Shown here one piece after another: positions 33,010-43,029 of a DNA stretch of 64,000 bases. Every line of letters begins with the position of its first letter. Position 1 is the stretch's first letter. The notes under the pieces are model-generated. The model was not told the origin of the DNA. It did no database searches and saw only the letters and a program-made list of their open reading frames with translations. The stretch lies in NCBI GenBank assembly GCA_019359515.1, contig JAHHHC010000009.1, positions 147,807 through 211,806 of the forward strand, written 5' to 3'. Both the position numbers and the translations under genes were made by a program. The DNA is from Desmonostoc vinosum HA7617-LM4. GTDB lineage: Bacteria; Cyanobacteriota; Cyanobacteriia; Cyanobacteriales; Nostocaceae.

Positions 33010-34116
33010 ATGTTTAACCTAATAAAATCCTGGCTAAAGAACAGCCTAAAAATCACATTGCTGGTGACAATATTTTTAGGCATGACTACAGCTTTGTGGA
33101 CTACCTCCAGTCATGCTGCTCTGCCAGCTGGGAATGCAATTACTGATGGCAAGGCTTTACTGCGATATGCACTCCCGATAGATAATCAACCTGTACGACA
33201 ACTGCAAGCTAGCTTAGAAGATATCTCTAACCAACTGCGGGCCAATAAGCGGTGGGGTGCTATATCCAAAGACATCAGCAAAGCATCCCGCGTTCTTGAT
33301 AAACCCTCCCAAATCTTAACAAGTGTTCTCCAAGAACGCCAACCTCAAGCCGAAGCTTGGATTGCTGAGTTAAAATCTGGCGTGGATAAATTACAAGAAT
33401 TGGTGAAAACCAAAGATAAAGAACAAATTCTGCAAGAGCGAGCTAAACTGCTGAACCTTGTCACTCAGCTTGAAGAGTCAATGGTGAAGGAATTTCCCTT
33501 TGAAGTCCCTGCTCAGTACAGTAATCTTCCCCAACTCAAAGGGCGTGCTACTGTGGATTTTAAAACCAACAAAGGCAATCTCACCGTTGTGGTGGATGGT
33601 TACAGCACTCCTGTGACTGCTGGCAACTTTGTGGATTTAGTACAACGGGGTTTTTACAACGGTCTAGAATTTACCCGTTCAGAAGAATCTTACGTTTTGC
33701 AAACCGGAGACCCACCAGGAAAAGAGGTGGGTTTCATTGACCCCAAAACGGACAAATACCGTGCTATACCTCTGGAAGTCCTAGTGGAAGGCGACAAGCA
33801 GCCCACCTACGGGATTACTTTAGAAGAAGCTGGTCGTTATGTTGATATGCCAGTTTTGCCTTTCTCGGCTTTTGGTGCTTTGGCGCTGGCTCGTCCTGAA
33901 GGTGACGTCAATGGTGGTTCTTCACAATTCTTTTTCTTCCTCTTTGAGCCTGAACTCACCCCAGCAGGACGCAACCTATTAGATGGTCGCTATGCCGTTT
34001 TTGGTTATCTAACTGAGGGCAAAGAAGTTTTGGATCAATTAAAGGCAGGCGACAAAATTGAATCAGCCACAGTCGTCCAAGGCATCGAAAATTTAGTTGC
34101 ACCCCAAGCAGCGTAA
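33010..34116 (+). CDS. Thylakoid-lumen-type peptidyl-prolyl cis-trans isomerase (CYP38/TLP40-like cyclophilin)
   Basis: 368 residues from the ATG at 33010. The N-terminus MFNLIKSWLKNSLKITLLVT, ending ...SSHAALP, is a signal peptide with an AxA-type site, so the mature protein is lumenal or periplasmic. Residues ~60-165 form a helical, leucine-zipper-like region, as in plant TLP40/CYP38. The C-terminal cyclophilin domain (about 180-365) has GRATVDFKTNKGNLTVVVDG, VDLVQRGFYNGLEFTRSEES, GGSSQFFFFLFEPELTPAGR and the LDGRYAVFGYL strand. The family helps assemble photosystem II. Upstream ATGs at 32956 and 32989 remain possible; the frame before them is repeat DNA. Confidence 0.9.
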   Translation: MFNLIKSWLKNSLKITLLVTIFLGMTTALWTTSSHAALPAGNAITDGKALLRYALPIDNQPVRQLQASLEDISNQLRANKRWGAISKDISKASRVLDKPSQILTSVLQERQPQAEAWIAELKSGVDKLQELVKTKDKEQILQERAKLLNLVTQLEESMVKEFPFEVPAQYSNLPQLKGRATVDFKTNKGNLTVVVDGYSTPVTAGNFVDLVQRGFYNGLEFTRSEESYVLQTGDPPGKEVGFIDPKTDKYRAIPLEVLVEGDKQPTYGITLEEAGRYVDMPVLPFSAFGALALARPEGDVNGGSSQFFFFLFEPELTPAGRNLLDGRYAVFGYLTEGKEVLDQLKAGDKIESATVVQGIENLVAPQAA

Positions 34117-34145
34117 TCAATAGTTTTGAGTGGTTAGCGATGGTT

Positions 34146-34178
34146 AGATCCCCGACTTTTTGAAAAAGTTGGGGATCT
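34146..34178. repeat. Palindromic repeat / hairpin (AGATCCCCGACTTTT family)
   Basis: A 15-base stem (AGATCCCCGACTTTT / AAAAAGTTGGGGATCT, one G-T wobble) with a two-base loop, 30 bases after the cyclophilin stop codon. Same family as 16010-16040. Confidence 0.8.
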
Positions 34179-34250
34179 AGCAGCCCCGCAAATTTAATGG
34201 GACAGACCATGAAGTTGCGTTAGACACTTAAATTTATCTTTCAACATTCT

Positions 34251-35141
34251 CTAGATAGTGATTTGATGTTTTTGGGTTAAACACATCGCCGTACCTTGCT
34301 CATAATAGGCAGCTTCATTAATAAAAACCGGATATGTAGTTAATTTGGCTACATAAGGTATTATTTGACCATCAAATCTTAAAAAGATAGGATCACCAGA
34401 ATTTAAAGCTTCATAATCTTTAAACTGAAGCTGCGGATGAATCATTGCTGTAATCTCTCCATATTCATTTCTTATATAATCAATTGCTTCTATGTATTTG
34501 TATAAAATAAAAGTATTTGAAAATGCAGGTAGTTTATCCTCGTTACACAGTTCCAAGTAGTCTAAAATTGTGTAAATTATGCTTTGAGTTTTTAGGAAAA
34601 AATCTGCATTCAAAACACCTTGAGGTATAGAGCCGACCTCAATACCAATGCCAAATTTACCAAGCGATCGCAGCGCATTCTGACTACGCCCAGAGTTCCC
34701 AGAACTATAAATTTTTATTGCCGGATGAACATCACTTAAATAAGCAGCTAATTGCAGATTAAATGGTTCTTCATTATCAATAAGAATAGTTACACCCATG
34801 TTGGCGGTTGTACTATGTAAATCCAAGATAAAATCCACAGAACTTTTACTATTTTGTCCATAAAGATCATCAATGTTTCTAGCTAGTAACTCTTCATAAC
34901 TACACAGCATTGCATCGTCTAAATTTTGGCGCAAAAAGCATCGATTTAAATCTTTGTCAATGTATCGTCTTCCAACTGCGAAGGCTTGAGGATTCGCCAA
35001 CAACGTCAGCGTTTCAAAACTGTCTCTGTGAATTAACTCAGGAAACTGCTCAAATAGTTTGATTAAATATGCTCCTGTGAACTCGTTACCATGAGTTCCA
35101 CCTACGATCAAGACGCGATTGATGCGATTACTAAGTTTCAT
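34251..35141 (-). CDS. Aspartoacylase / succinylglutamate desuccinylase-family zinc deacylase
   Basis: 296 residues from the ATG at 35141 (RBS AGGAAA). An in-frame ATG at 35183 would add 14 residues. The zinc site is visible: HGNE in VLIVGGTHGNEFTGAYL (His17, Glu20) and the third ligand in DFILDLHSTTANMG. PQAFAVGRRYIDKDLNRCF is the substrate-binding Arg/Asn block, and EVGSIPQGV holds the catalytic Glu. Aspartoacylases hydrolyse N-acetyl-aspartate or related N-acyl amino acids; the cyanobacterial substrate is not known. It is divergent from a LysR regulator gene, which probably controls it. Confidence 0.9.
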   Translation of the reverse strand: MKLSNRINRVLIVGGTHGNEFTGAYLIKLFEQFPELIHRDSFETLTLLANPQAFAVGRRYIDKDLNRCFLRQNLDDAMLCSYEELLARNIDDLYGQNSKSSVDFILDLHSTTANMGVTILIDNEEPFNLQLAAYLSDVHPAIKIYSSGNSGRSQNALRSLGKFGIGIEVGSIPQGVLNADFFLKTQSIIYTILDYLELCNEDKLPAFSNTFILYKYIEAIDYIRNEYGEITAMIHPQLQFKDYEALNSGDPIFLRFDGQIIPYVAKLTTYPVFINEAAYYEQGTAMCLTQKHQITI

Positions 35142-35259
35142 TTCTGGTTTTCCTATGACAATTGGTTTTGTTGTCATCAACAATATCTAGAAAAACCATG
35201 ATTATCTCACCTTATTTAGACAACATTTGATGACTCTTTCGGTGATTTGATTTCTCACA

Positions 35260-35283
35260 AGCAATTTATGATTGCTATATAAT
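35260..35283. promoter_or_regulatory. Putative LysR operator and promoter
   Basis: An inverted repeat AGCAAT-TTATG-ATTGCT (35260-35276), with the spacing of LysR-type (T-N11-A) boxes, overlaps a TATAAT -10 element at 35278-35283 that reads toward the LysR gene. The position between divergent genes is the classical place for a LysR autoregulatory and target site. Confidence 0.5.
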
Positions 35284-35317
35284 ACTCAAAAAAAGCAGAA
35301 TCTTTAGGCACTCACAA

Positions 35318-36247
35318 ATGGCCAGATGGGATGAAATAGAATTACTGCAATTGCAATATGCGATCGCTGTATATGACCAACAGGGATTTAACAACGCTGC
35401 TGCATATCTGGGAATTGATCAGGGCTTTTTGAGTAGACAAATCAAGTTACTGGAAAAAAGATTAGAGTTCAACATATTTCAACGCAGAGCGCGCCCATTA
35501 CAATTAACAAATGCTGGCAGTGAATTTTTACAAGCAGCCCGTCAAATTATAAATCAATTTAAACAAACAGTAGAATTAGGTCAACGATTAAATCGTGCTG
35601 AAAAGGAACAACTAAATATAGGAATCAATACCTCCATCGCCAACAGCATATTACCCGACATACTCAGAGCATTTCGTGAGCAGTTTCCGACAGTAGAACT
35701 GATGTTATATGAAATGGCTTCCTACGACCAAATTGAGAAATTACAACACCAACAAATAGATTTAGGTTTCTTTCATTTACATAACTTGAACAATATCAAT
35801 AACAACAACGATAATGATGTCTTGACTTCTAAACTCATTTTGCAAGAACGATTAGTCATTGTTTTACCGAAAAACCATCGTTTTGCAGAACGAATTAGCA
35901 TTAAATTGGAAGAATTAAGAAATGAACAATTTATCTTGCCACCAGATCACCTGTTACATAACTTACGCGAGCAAATTAATAGTCTTTGTGCAAATGCAGG
36001 TTTTCAGCCAAGAGTGAGACAAGAAGCAGCATGGATATCAACTGTTTTAAGTTTAGTTGCAGGCGGAATGGGGATTTCGCTACTGCCAGCTAACGTCACA
36101 AATCTGCAACGGAGTGGTGTATTCTATTGTGAGATACAAGAGCAATCCCCAGTATTAGAAATAGTTGCTGTTTGGCGAAATGATCATGTATCTGTAATTT
36201 TGGAAAACTTTTTGGACGTGATCGAGAATATAGTAGAAATTTCTTAG
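35318..36247 (+). CDS. LysR family transcriptional regulator
   Basis: 309 residues. The N-terminal winged helix-turn-helix is LLQLQYAIAVYDQQGFNNAA, then AYLGIDQGFLSRQIKLLEKR and LEFNIFQRRARPLQLTNAG, the standard LysR domain followed by a helical linker. The C-terminal ~220 residues are the periplasmic-binding-protein-like effector domain (LNIGINTSIANSILPDILRA; VAGGMGISLLPANV). The short stretch NNINNNNDND near residue 165 is an unusual low-complexity insertion in a surface loop. It is divergent from the aspartoacylase gene; regulation of that gene in response to an N-acyl amino acid is a reasonable guess. Confidence 0.92.
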   Translation: MARWDEIELLQLQYAIAVYDQQGFNNAAAYLGIDQGFLSRQIKLLEKRLEFNIFQRRARPLQLTNAGSEFLQAARQIINQFKQTVELGQRLNRAEKEQLNIGINTSIANSILPDILRAFREQFPTVELMLYEMASYDQIEKLQHQQIDLGFFHLHNLNNINNNNDNDVLTSKLILQERLVIVLPKNHRFAERISIKLEELRNEQFILPPDHLLHNLREQINSLCANAGFQPRVRQEAAWISTVLSLVAGGMGISLLPANVTNLQRSGVFYCEIQEQSPVLEIVAVWRNDHVSVILENFLDVIENIVEIS

Positions 36248-36248
36248 C

Positions 36249-36818
36249 TCACAAATTCCCAGCATTAAACACTTCTGTAACTGCGATCGCTAATTCTGGA
36301 AACATCCGCGATACAATCTTCTGGTCAGCAGTAAACACCGTCTCTTCGTAAAATCCCTCTTCCAACAACAGCACCGAAATTTTCCCCTCTAACGGGTCTA
36401 CAATCCAATATTCCGGTACTTCAACCGCCGCATACTCAGACCGCTTATAGCGATAGTCCCGCTTAATTGAATCTGGACTAACTACCTCTACAATCAGTAA
36501 TGGTGGTGACTCAAATACTGCTGATGCATTGATCAATTCTCTTGCTTGCTCCTGCGTCACCACACACAAATCAGTCAACCTAGACTTATTTTTTCCTGTC
36601 CTCGTCCCAGTTTCTTTAAAAGTCAACCAAGGTAAACTCAACCGCTTGATTTCTGCATCAAACAGTTGCTCCAGTAATTTAGCAATTAAGAAATGTTCAA
36701 TTGTTGGGGGGTTCATTAATTCCAGCTTGCCATCCACTAGCTCGTAGTGAAAACCACTGCCATCATCATAAGTTAAGTACTCTTCAAATGTAAGTTTTGT
36801 GACTGGCGAAGTGAGCAT
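36249..36818 (-). CDS. Uma2 family endonuclease-like protein
   Basis: 189 residues of the Uma2 (DUF820) PD-(D/E)XK family, abundant in cyanobacteria and of unknown role: TKLTFEEYLTYDDGSGFHYE, LVDGKLELMNPPTIEH, TDLCVVTQEQ, PLLIVEVVSPDSIKRDYRYK, EYAAVEVPEYWIVDPLEGKI. The nuclease-core acidic residues (E in LVDGKLELM, D in LTDLCVV, E-x-V in IVEVVS) are present, so it may be active. It ends one base after the LysR gene stop codon on the opposite strand. It differs from the truncated Uma2 gene at 17989. Confidence 0.92.
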   Translation of the reverse strand: MLTSPVTKLTFEEYLTYDDGSGFHYELVDGKLELMNPPTIEHFLIAKLLEQLFDAEIKRLSLPWLTFKETGTRTGKNKSRLTDLCVVTQEQARELINASAVFESPPLLIVEVVSPDSIKRDYRYKRSEYAAVEVPEYWIVDPLEGKISVLLLEEGFYEETVFTADQKIVSRMFPELAIAVTEVFNAGNL

Positions 36819-36969
36819 CTTAGCAGACCCCTAGACGATATCATTATCCTAACTTGAAGGAGATGAGGGGGATGTGGTTCGACTCCGCTCACCAACCAGG
36901 AGATGAGGAGGCCGAGGAAGAAAGATAATTTCCCATTCCCCATTCCCAATTCCAATTCCCCATTAACAA

Positions 36970-37968
36970 ATGACTAAAGTCAAAGATATTGGTGAACAAG
37001 GTCTGTTAGAAAAATTGCAACGCTTCTGTCCTTCAGAAATTGTTGGGGATGACGCGGCGGTACTTGTAACTACACCAGAACAATCTTTAGTAGTGACTAC
37101 TGATATGCTCATTGATGGTGTACATTTTAGCAATGCCACCACTTCGCCGGAGGATGCTGGTTGGCGAGCGGCGGCGGCGAATTTATCAGATTTAGCGGCA
37201 ATGGGTGCTACGCCCATAGGAATTACTGTGGGGCTGGGATTACCTGGCGAAGTTAGCGTCAGTTGGGTTGAGCGCTTATACCAGGGCATGACAGAATGCC
37301 TGCAACAATACAATACACCAATCGTCGGTGGTGATCTCGTGCGATCGCCAATCATTACTCTTGCAATTACCGCTTTCGGTCAAGTTGACCCCAATCTGAT
37401 TATCCGCCGTTCTGCTGCCGTTGTGGGGAATGCGATCGTCGTTACGGGCATTCATGGAGCCTCCCGTGCTGGCTTAGAATTGCTCTTGCATCCCGAATTA
37501 GCACAAAACCTCAACGATGAGGAGAAAACAGCTCTTATCCACGCACACCAACGACCTCAACCCAGACTAGATATTTTACCAATCCTTTGGCAATCTCTAC
37601 AATACCCGATTGCGATCGCTGGCATGGATAGCAGCGACGGTTTAGCAGACGCTGTAATCCAAATTTGCCGGGCCAGTGGTGTTGGTGCGATACTAGAACG
37701 TGAGCAAATACCCTTACCAGCAGCTTTTGACCACTGGTTAACACCAGAGCAAGCACTGAAATATGCCCTATACGGCGGCGAAGACTTTGAATTAGTACTA
37801 TGCTTACCACAAGAGCCAGCCGATAGATTAGTACAACAACTGGGTCATGGTGCAGCTATTATCGGCAAAATTACACCAGGAACAACAGCAATATTGCACG
37901 ACCAGCAAAAAAAATTCCCTGACCAAGTTTTGCATCTTAGTCAGGGATTTCAACATTTTGGTCAATAG
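36970..37968 (+). CDS. thiL: Thiamine-monophosphate kinase
   Basis: ThiL phosphorylates thiamine phosphate to the active thiamine diphosphate. The 332 residues have the PurM/ThiL fold: IGEQGLLEKLQRFCPSEIVG, DDAAVLVTTPEQSLVVTTDM, DGVHF, then AAANLSDLAAMGATPIGITV and the nucleotide-binding GGDLVRSP. The C-terminal part has AGMDSSDGLADAVIQICRAS and YGGEDFELVL. It is preceded by GGAGATGAGGGGGATG repeats and lies convergent with gap2. No THI-box riboswitch was recognised upstream. Confidence 0.96.
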   Translation: MTKVKDIGEQGLLEKLQRFCPSEIVGDDAAVLVTTPEQSLVVTTDMLIDGVHFSNATTSPEDAGWRAAAANLSDLAAMGATPIGITVGLGLPGEVSVSWVERLYQGMTECLQQYNTPIVGGDLVRSPIITLAITAFGQVDPNLIIRRSAAVVGNAIVVTGIHGASRAGLELLLHPELAQNLNDEEKTALIHAHQRPQPRLDILPILWQSLQYPIAIAGMDSSDGLADAVIQICRASGVGAILEREQIPLPAAFDHWLTPEQALKYALYGGEDFELVLCLPQEPADRLVQQLGHGAAIIGKITPGTTAILHDQQKKFPDQVLHLSQGFQHFGQ

Positions 37969-38006
37969 TCCTTTGTCATTTGTCTCAAACTAATGACCAA
38001 TGACAA

Positions 38007-39020
38007 TTACTGCCACTTCTGTGCCACTAATTCCGCCAAGTCTAAAACACGTTGGCTATAACCCCACTCATTGTCATACCAAGCCATGACTTTTACGAGG
38101 TCATTGCCCATAACCAAAGTTAAGTTAGCATCAATAATCGAAGAAGCATCAGTACCTTGATAATCAGAAGATACCAATTGCAGTTCACTATAGTCCAAAA
38201 TGCCTTTGAGTGGCCCCTCAGCAGCATCCTTGAGAGCTTGGTTTACTTCTTCAGTAATAGTACGCTTCTCAACCTGAACTACGAAATCTACCATTGAAAC
38301 GTTCGGGGTAGGTACACGCAAGGCAACGCCATTCAGCTTGCCTTTAAGATCTGGGATGACTAGCGCCACTGCTTTTGCCGCACCAGTAGAGGTGGGAACA
38401 ATGTTGATGGCTGCGGCCCGTGCCCGTCGCAAATCTCGGTGAGAAGCGTCCAATAAACGCTGGTCGCCGGTATAGCTGTGGGTGGTGGTCATCGTACCTT
38501 TAATGATGCCGAATTTATCATTCAACACCTTGGCGATGGGAGCCAAGCAGTTGGTAGTACAGCTGGCGTTACTGATAACGTGGTGTTTGTTGTGGTCATA
38601 GTCGTGATGATTTACGCCTATGACAAAGGTACCATCCTCGTTTTTACCAGGAGCGGTGATCAGAACCTTCTTAGCTCCAGCATTCACATGCTTTAGCGCC
38701 CCTTCTTTGCTGGTAAATACTCCAGTTGCTTCGATAATCAGGTCAATTTCCCAATCTTTCCAGGGCAAGTTTTCTGGATTGCGATCCGATACGCACTTAA
38801 TCGTCTTACCGTTGACGATGATAGAGTTATCGTCGGCAGTAATGTCAACATCTTTTAACTTCCCTAGCATCGAGTCATACTTTAGCAGGTGAGCATTGGT
38901 TCTAGGGTCTGATGTGTCATTGACAGCGACAAGGTCGATTTTGCTATTCTCTCTACCCAACCAGCAGCGCGCAAAGTTCCGCCCAATACGCCCGAAACCG
39001 TTGATTGCAACTCTAATCAC
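38007..39020 (-). CDS. gap2: Glyceraldehyde-3-phosphate dehydrogenase, Gap2 type (Calvin cycle)
   Basis: 337 residues from the GTG at 39020, which follows AGAGGGC by about 8 bases and gives the typical N-terminus (V/M)[14 protein letters not shown]; the longer upstream frame is not conserved. The catalytic Cys154 lies in [12 protein letters not shown]. The NAD(P) contact region is [20 protein letters not shown], and the C-terminus [20 protein letters not shown] is standard. Gap2 enzymes work with NADPH or NADH in the Calvin cycle and gluconeogenesis. nadD lies upstream on the same strand, 116 bases away. Confidence 0.95.
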   Translation of the reverse strand: MIRVAINGFGRIGRNFARCWLGRENSKIDLVAVNDTSDPRTNAHLLKYDSMLGKLKDVDITADDNSIIVNGKTIKCVSDRNPENLPWKDWEIDLIIEATGVFTSKEGALKHVNAGAKKVLITAPGKNEDGTFVIGVNHHDYDHNKHHVISNASCTTNCLAPIAKVLNDKFGIIKGTMTTTHSYTGDQRLLDASHRDLRRARAAAINIVPTSTGAAKAVALVIPDLKGKLNGVALRVPTPNVSMVDFVVQVEKRTITEEVNQALKDAAEGPLKGILDYSELQLVSSDYQGTDASSIIDANLTLVMGNDLVKVMAWYDNEWGYSQRVLDLAELVAQKWQ

Positions 39021-39136
39021 AGTATCTTGCCCTCTGTATTTATGCCTATAAGTTGATATCGTTGACCCCAATCATATCGCAAAGGGGGGGATTAAATATA
39101 ACCATAAAGTGTTGAATCAATAAAAAAACACATAAT

Positions 39137-39763
39137 TTATTCAGATTTATTTGAGTAGAGGTTGTTGTCGGTAAGGTAAAATCTCACCGTTTCTGGAACT
39201 AAATAACGAATTGACTGGCTGACGCAGCAAAGTTTGCGAACCAAGCTTGACGAAACTCCTATCAAGGGTATATCCAAGAATTGCCAACGAATGATGACAG
39301 ACTGCTGTTTTAATTGTTGCTCTACTTGCTTGCAGATTAACTCATTTTGAGCTATGGTCTCACCATCTAGGAGTCGGGGTGCAATTAACCAATCACACAT
39401 TTGTGCTAATTCGCATCCACGATACCAACGGGGTAAGGTTTGGAAAGTATCCAAACCCAAAATCCAGTACCAGTGAGTATTTGGATATACAGCAGATAAA
39501 TCAATCAAAGTATTGATCGCGTAAGAAGTCCCAAAACGATTTGCCTCTACTAGTGAGACCGTAAACCCTGGGTTATCTTCTGTGGCTAGTTGTAGCATTG
39601 TTACCCGATGCTCAAACAAAGCCGCTTGTTTCTGAGGAGGATTGAGCGATGGCACCCAAATTACCTGTTTTAGCGGTACTTGATGTAAAGCTGCTTCAGC
39701 TACAAATAAGTGTCCCCAATGAATTGGGTCAAATGTGCCACCGAAAATTGCTAGTTGCTGCAT
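39137..39763 (-). CDS. nadD: Nicotinate-nucleotide adenylyltransferase
   Basis: NadD makes deamido-NAD from nicotinate mononucleotide and ATP. The 208 residues start MQQLAIFGGTFDPIHWGHLF, containing the nucleotidyltransferase GGTFDPxHxGH motif (residues 8-18). The C-terminal SSSLVRK corresponds to the ISSTxIR motif, here altered to VSSSLVRK. It lies upstream of gap2 on the same strand, so both could be transcribed together, linking NAD synthesis with an NAD(P)-dependent enzyme. Confidence 0.92.
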   Translation of the reverse strand: MQQLAIFGGTFDPIHWGHLFVAEAALHQVPLKQVIWVPSLNPPQKQAALFEHRVTMLQLATEDNPGFTVSLVEANRFGTSYAINTLIDLSAVYPNTHWYWILGLDTFQTLPRWYRGCELAQMCDWLIAPRLLDGETIAQNELICKQVEQQLKQQSVIIRWQFLDIPLIGVSSSLVRKLCCVSQSIRYLVPETVRFYLTDNNLYSNKSE

Positions 39764-40164
39764 TTACTTACGCCAAGCTACTATGCAATGAAAAAAGTTT
39801 GACTACCAATGTACTATTGTAGTCAATTCCGGCTTTAGCTTCATGCAATTAAATTCAGTTTCATTCAAGATGTACTCATAGTAGCTAATTCCAGTAAGGT
39901 TGCCAAAATATGTATTTGACATCACAAGAATTTCTTTCCCGACGCAGCAGAAATTATCAGAATAATCTTAAAAACAGTTCGGAAATAGCAAAAACCTCCA
40001 ACAAAGGTAAAATCATTTTGACCCTGCTAAAGCAAAACAAAAAAATCAACCAAACATCAGACGTGCAAAAGATGCATAAACAGTTACGGTAAAAATCAAA
40101 TTCCTGTTATGATACGCGTGTTATTTGTGATTTATGGTGTGGTGTGGTGCAAGAGGAGTAATAA

Positions 40165-41628
40165 ATGAGTAATTCTGTAGATTTTAGCGGTAAACCATTT
40201 CATTTCATCGGGATCGGCGGTATAGGTATGTCCGCTCTGGCTTATCTACTAGTGAAACGTCATCTACCAGTTTCCGGTTCAGATATTCGTCCTAACCATA
40301 TTACTCGACATTTGGAATCCATCGGCGCTCATATATTTGCTAAACAAGAAGCTAGCAATTTTGAATTCTTTGACTCGCAACCAAAGACTAAGGAACTAGG
40401 ATTAAACATTCAACAAGAATTACCTGCTACAACATCGGCAAAACTACCTCAAGTAATTTGTTCGACAGCAATCAATACAAGTAATTTGGAATACAAAGCC
40501 GCTTTAGATTTAGGCTGCCAAATTTTCCATCGTTCGGATCTGCTAGCAGCATTGATTGCCGATTATCACAGTATTGCAGTTGCAGGAACTCATGGCAAAA
40601 CTACCACAAGTTGCATGATTGGCTACATGCTTTTGCAAGCAGGTTTAGACCCAACAATTCTAGTAGGTGGTGAAGTAAATGCTTGGGAAGGTAATGCTAG
40701 GCTAGGTCAAAGCCGATATTTAGTAGCCGAAGCAGATGAATCAGACGGCTCTTTAGTCAAGCACGCTCCCGAAATTGGTATTGTTACCAATATTGAACTA
40801 GATCATCCCGACCATTACGATACACTAGAGGAAGTGGTTGACATCTTCCAAAAATTCGCCAAAGGCTGTAAAACTTTGGTCGGTAGTATTGACTGTGCGA
40901 CGGTACGCGATCGCCTACAACCAACAATCAGCTACAGCTTACACTCAGATACCGACGCTGACTACACTGTCACTAATATTGATTATCGTGCTGATGGCAC
41001 CACAGCTCTTGTTTGGGAACGAGGCAAAGCCTTGGGTGTGCTGAAATTGCGACTACTCAGTCGGCACAATCTCAGCAATGCTCTAGCAGCAGTAGCCGTT
41101 GGCAGAGCCTTGGGTCTAGAATTTGGAGAAATTGCCAAAGGAATTGCCACCTTTGAAGGCGCAAGACGTCGCTTTGAGTTCCGGGGTGAAGTCGCTGGCA
41201 CTACCTTCATTGATGACTATGCCCATCATCCCAGTGAGATCCGCGCTACTCTCGCCGCAGCACGCCTCCAAGCAAGACCAAATCAAAAAGTGGTTGCGAT
41301 CTTCCAACCCCATCGCTATAGCCGTACACTTACCTTTTTAGAAGAATTCGCTCAGTCCTTTACTCATGCTGATTTAGTTGTACTGACTGATATTTACAGT
41401 GCAGGCGAACCAAATTTAGGGCAAGTCAGCGGCGAACAGTTAGCAGCAGCAGTTGCTAAATATCACCCGCAAGTGGTTTATCAACCAACTTTACCTTCTG
41501 TGCGTCAGTTTTTACTGCAAACGCTGCGCCCCGGAGATCTAGCGCTATTTTTAGGTGCGGGAAACTTAAATCAGATAATTCCGGAAGTAATCGCCACACT
41601 CCGCGAACCAGCTAAAGCCACATCTTAA
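40165..41628 (+). CDS. murC: UDP-N-acetylmuramate--L-alanine ligase
   Basis: MurC adds L-alanine to UDP-MurNAc in peptidoglycan synthesis. The 487 residues have the N-terminal Rossmann motif HFIGIGGIGMSALAYLL, the ATP-binding GTHGKTTT near residue 141, the central domain ending with SRHNLSNALAA, and the C-terminal DYAHHPSEIRATL. A GAGGAG ribosome-binding site precedes the ATG. It is followed by murB after 119 bases on the same strand. A small 60-codon frame just upstream (39910-40092) is not convincing. Confidence 0.97.
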   Translation: MSNSVDFSGKPFHFIGIGGIGMSALAYLLVKRHLPVSGSDIRPNHITRHLESIGAHIFAKQEASNFEFFDSQPKTKELGLNIQQELPATTSAKLPQVICSTAINTSNLEYKAALDLGCQIFHRSDLLAALIADYHSIAVAGTHGKTTTSCMIGYMLLQAGLDPTILVGGEVNAWEGNARLGQSRYLVAEADESDGSLVKHAPEIGIVTNIELDHPDHYDTLEEVVDIFQKFAKGCKTLVGSIDCATVRDRLQPTISYSLHSDTDADYTVTNIDYRADGTTALVWERGKALGVLKLRLLSRHNLSNALAAVAVGRALGLEFGEIAKGIATFEGARRRFEFRGEVAGTTFIDDYAHHPSEIRATLAAARLQARPNQKVVAIFQPHRYSRTLTFLEEFAQSFTHADLVVLTDIYSAGEPNLGQVSGEQLAAAVAKYHPQVVYQPTLPSVRQFLLQTLRPGDLALFLGAGNLNQIIPEVIATLREPAKATS

Positions 41629-41747
41629 ATGTCTTTGGCGAGGTTTCATTTCTGGGTAAAGCGTTCTTCTGGTAAAATTCCACTGATTCACGCGATTGCC
41701 GCATTTTTACCGTTAAAAAATGTAAAGTTTCACAAATTAAACTAAAA

Positions 41748-42749
41748 ATGACAATTTCCCAGGCAGCTACAAAAGCCTGCACAATATCTGCCTTGAACAC
41801 AAAGAAACAAGAAACAACTAATTCGATTGAGAGTGGGACGATTCTCTTACCCGGTACTGATTGTATAATTAAGTCTCAAGCATCCTTATCAGCATTTACA
41901 TCCTATAGGGTTGGTGGAGCAGCCCAGTGGTACGTTGCTCCTCGAAACTTAGAAGCAATGCAAGCAAGTATTAAGTATGCAAAGGAGCGCGATTTACCAG
42001 TAACAATCTTGGGAGCAGGTTCTAATTTGTTAGTGAGCGATCGCGGTTTACCGGGCTTAATTATTGCCACTCGGCACTTACGCTACAGTTATTTTGATCC
42101 ACAAACAGGTCAATTAACAGTTGCAGCTGGCGAATCAATTCCTAGCATAGCATGGTCAGCAGCAGAACTGGGTTGGCAAGGTTTGGAATGGGCTGTTGGT
42201 ATTCCTGGAACCGCTGGTGGTGCTGTTGTGATGAATGCTGGGGCACATAATAGCTGTATTGCAGATATGCTAGTTAGCGCCCAAGTACTTTTAAGCGATG
42301 GTACATTAAAAACTCTCACCCCTGAACAGTTAGGTTATAGCTATCGGACTTCATTACTCCAAGGTAGCGATTACATAGTCACCCAAGCCACCTTGCAACT
42401 CAAACCAGGCGCTGATCCAGCACAAGTTGTAGCCCTCACCAAGCAACACAAAAAACATCGACTAACCACTCAACCTTATAACTTTCCCAGTTGTGGTAGC
42501 GTGTTTCGCAATCCTAAACCTTACGCTGCTGGCTGGTTAATTGAACAAACTGGTCTGAAAGGATACCAAATCGGTGGGGCACAAGTGGCCCAACTCCACG
42601 CCAATTTCATCGTCAATCGTGGCGGAGCCAAAGCTAGTGACATATTCTGTCTAATTCGTCATATCCAACACCAAGTACAAGAGCGTTGGTCTATTTTGTT
42701 AGAGCCAGAAGTCAAAATGATTGGTGAGTTTCAGGCAGCATGTGGATAG
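41748..42749 (+). CDS. murB: UDP-N-acetylenolpyruvoylglucosamine reductase
   Basis: MurB is the FAD- and NADPH-dependent reductase that makes UDP-MurNAc. The 333 residues show the FAD-binding domain ([55 protein letters not shown]), the NAGAH segment, and [20 protein letters not shown] with the catalytic Ser of type I MurB (CGSVFRNP). The first ~45 residues are an unconserved extension. With murC it forms a cell-wall unit; it catalyses the step directly before MurC. Confidence 0.97.
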   Translation: MTISQAATKACTISALNTKKQETTNSIESGTILLPGTDCIIKSQASLSAFTSYRVGGAAQWYVAPRNLEAMQASIKYAKERDLPVTILGAGSNLLVSDRGLPGLIIATRHLRYSYFDPQTGQLTVAAGESIPSIAWSAAELGWQGLEWAVGIPGTAGGAVVMNAGAHNSCIADMLVSAQVLLSDGTLKTLTPEQLGYSYRTSLLQGSDYIVTQATLQLKPGADPAQVVALTKQHKKHRLTTQPYNFPSCGSVFRNPKPYAAGWLIEQTGLKGYQIGGAQVAQLHANFIVNRGGAKASDIFCLIRHIQHQVQERWSILLEPEVKMIGEFQAACG

Positions 42750-43029
42750 AGAATGGGTATTGGGGATTAGGAGAACACCAGGGCGAACAAAAAATAACTA
42801 CTTGCCAGTACTAACCAGTGACAAATCACAACTAACAAATAACTACTGAGCGCTAGTTTGTTTAAGCCAGTAAACTCAACTATGTGACTAGCTCTTGTAG
42901 AGCCATCCTTAATACCCAATCCCCAGTACCCAACCACTGTATTAATTATTGTAAAAAAATAGGCAAATTACCCACCGCATCTATAATTGAATTTGATTTG
43001 TAATTCAACCCACACGCGGACAATCGATT

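Noticed and set aside
39910..40092. A 60-codon frame upstream of murC.
   Set aside because: Lys/Asn/Gln-rich composition without a recognisable domain; AT-rich leader sequence can give such frames by chance. It could be real but cannot be supported.
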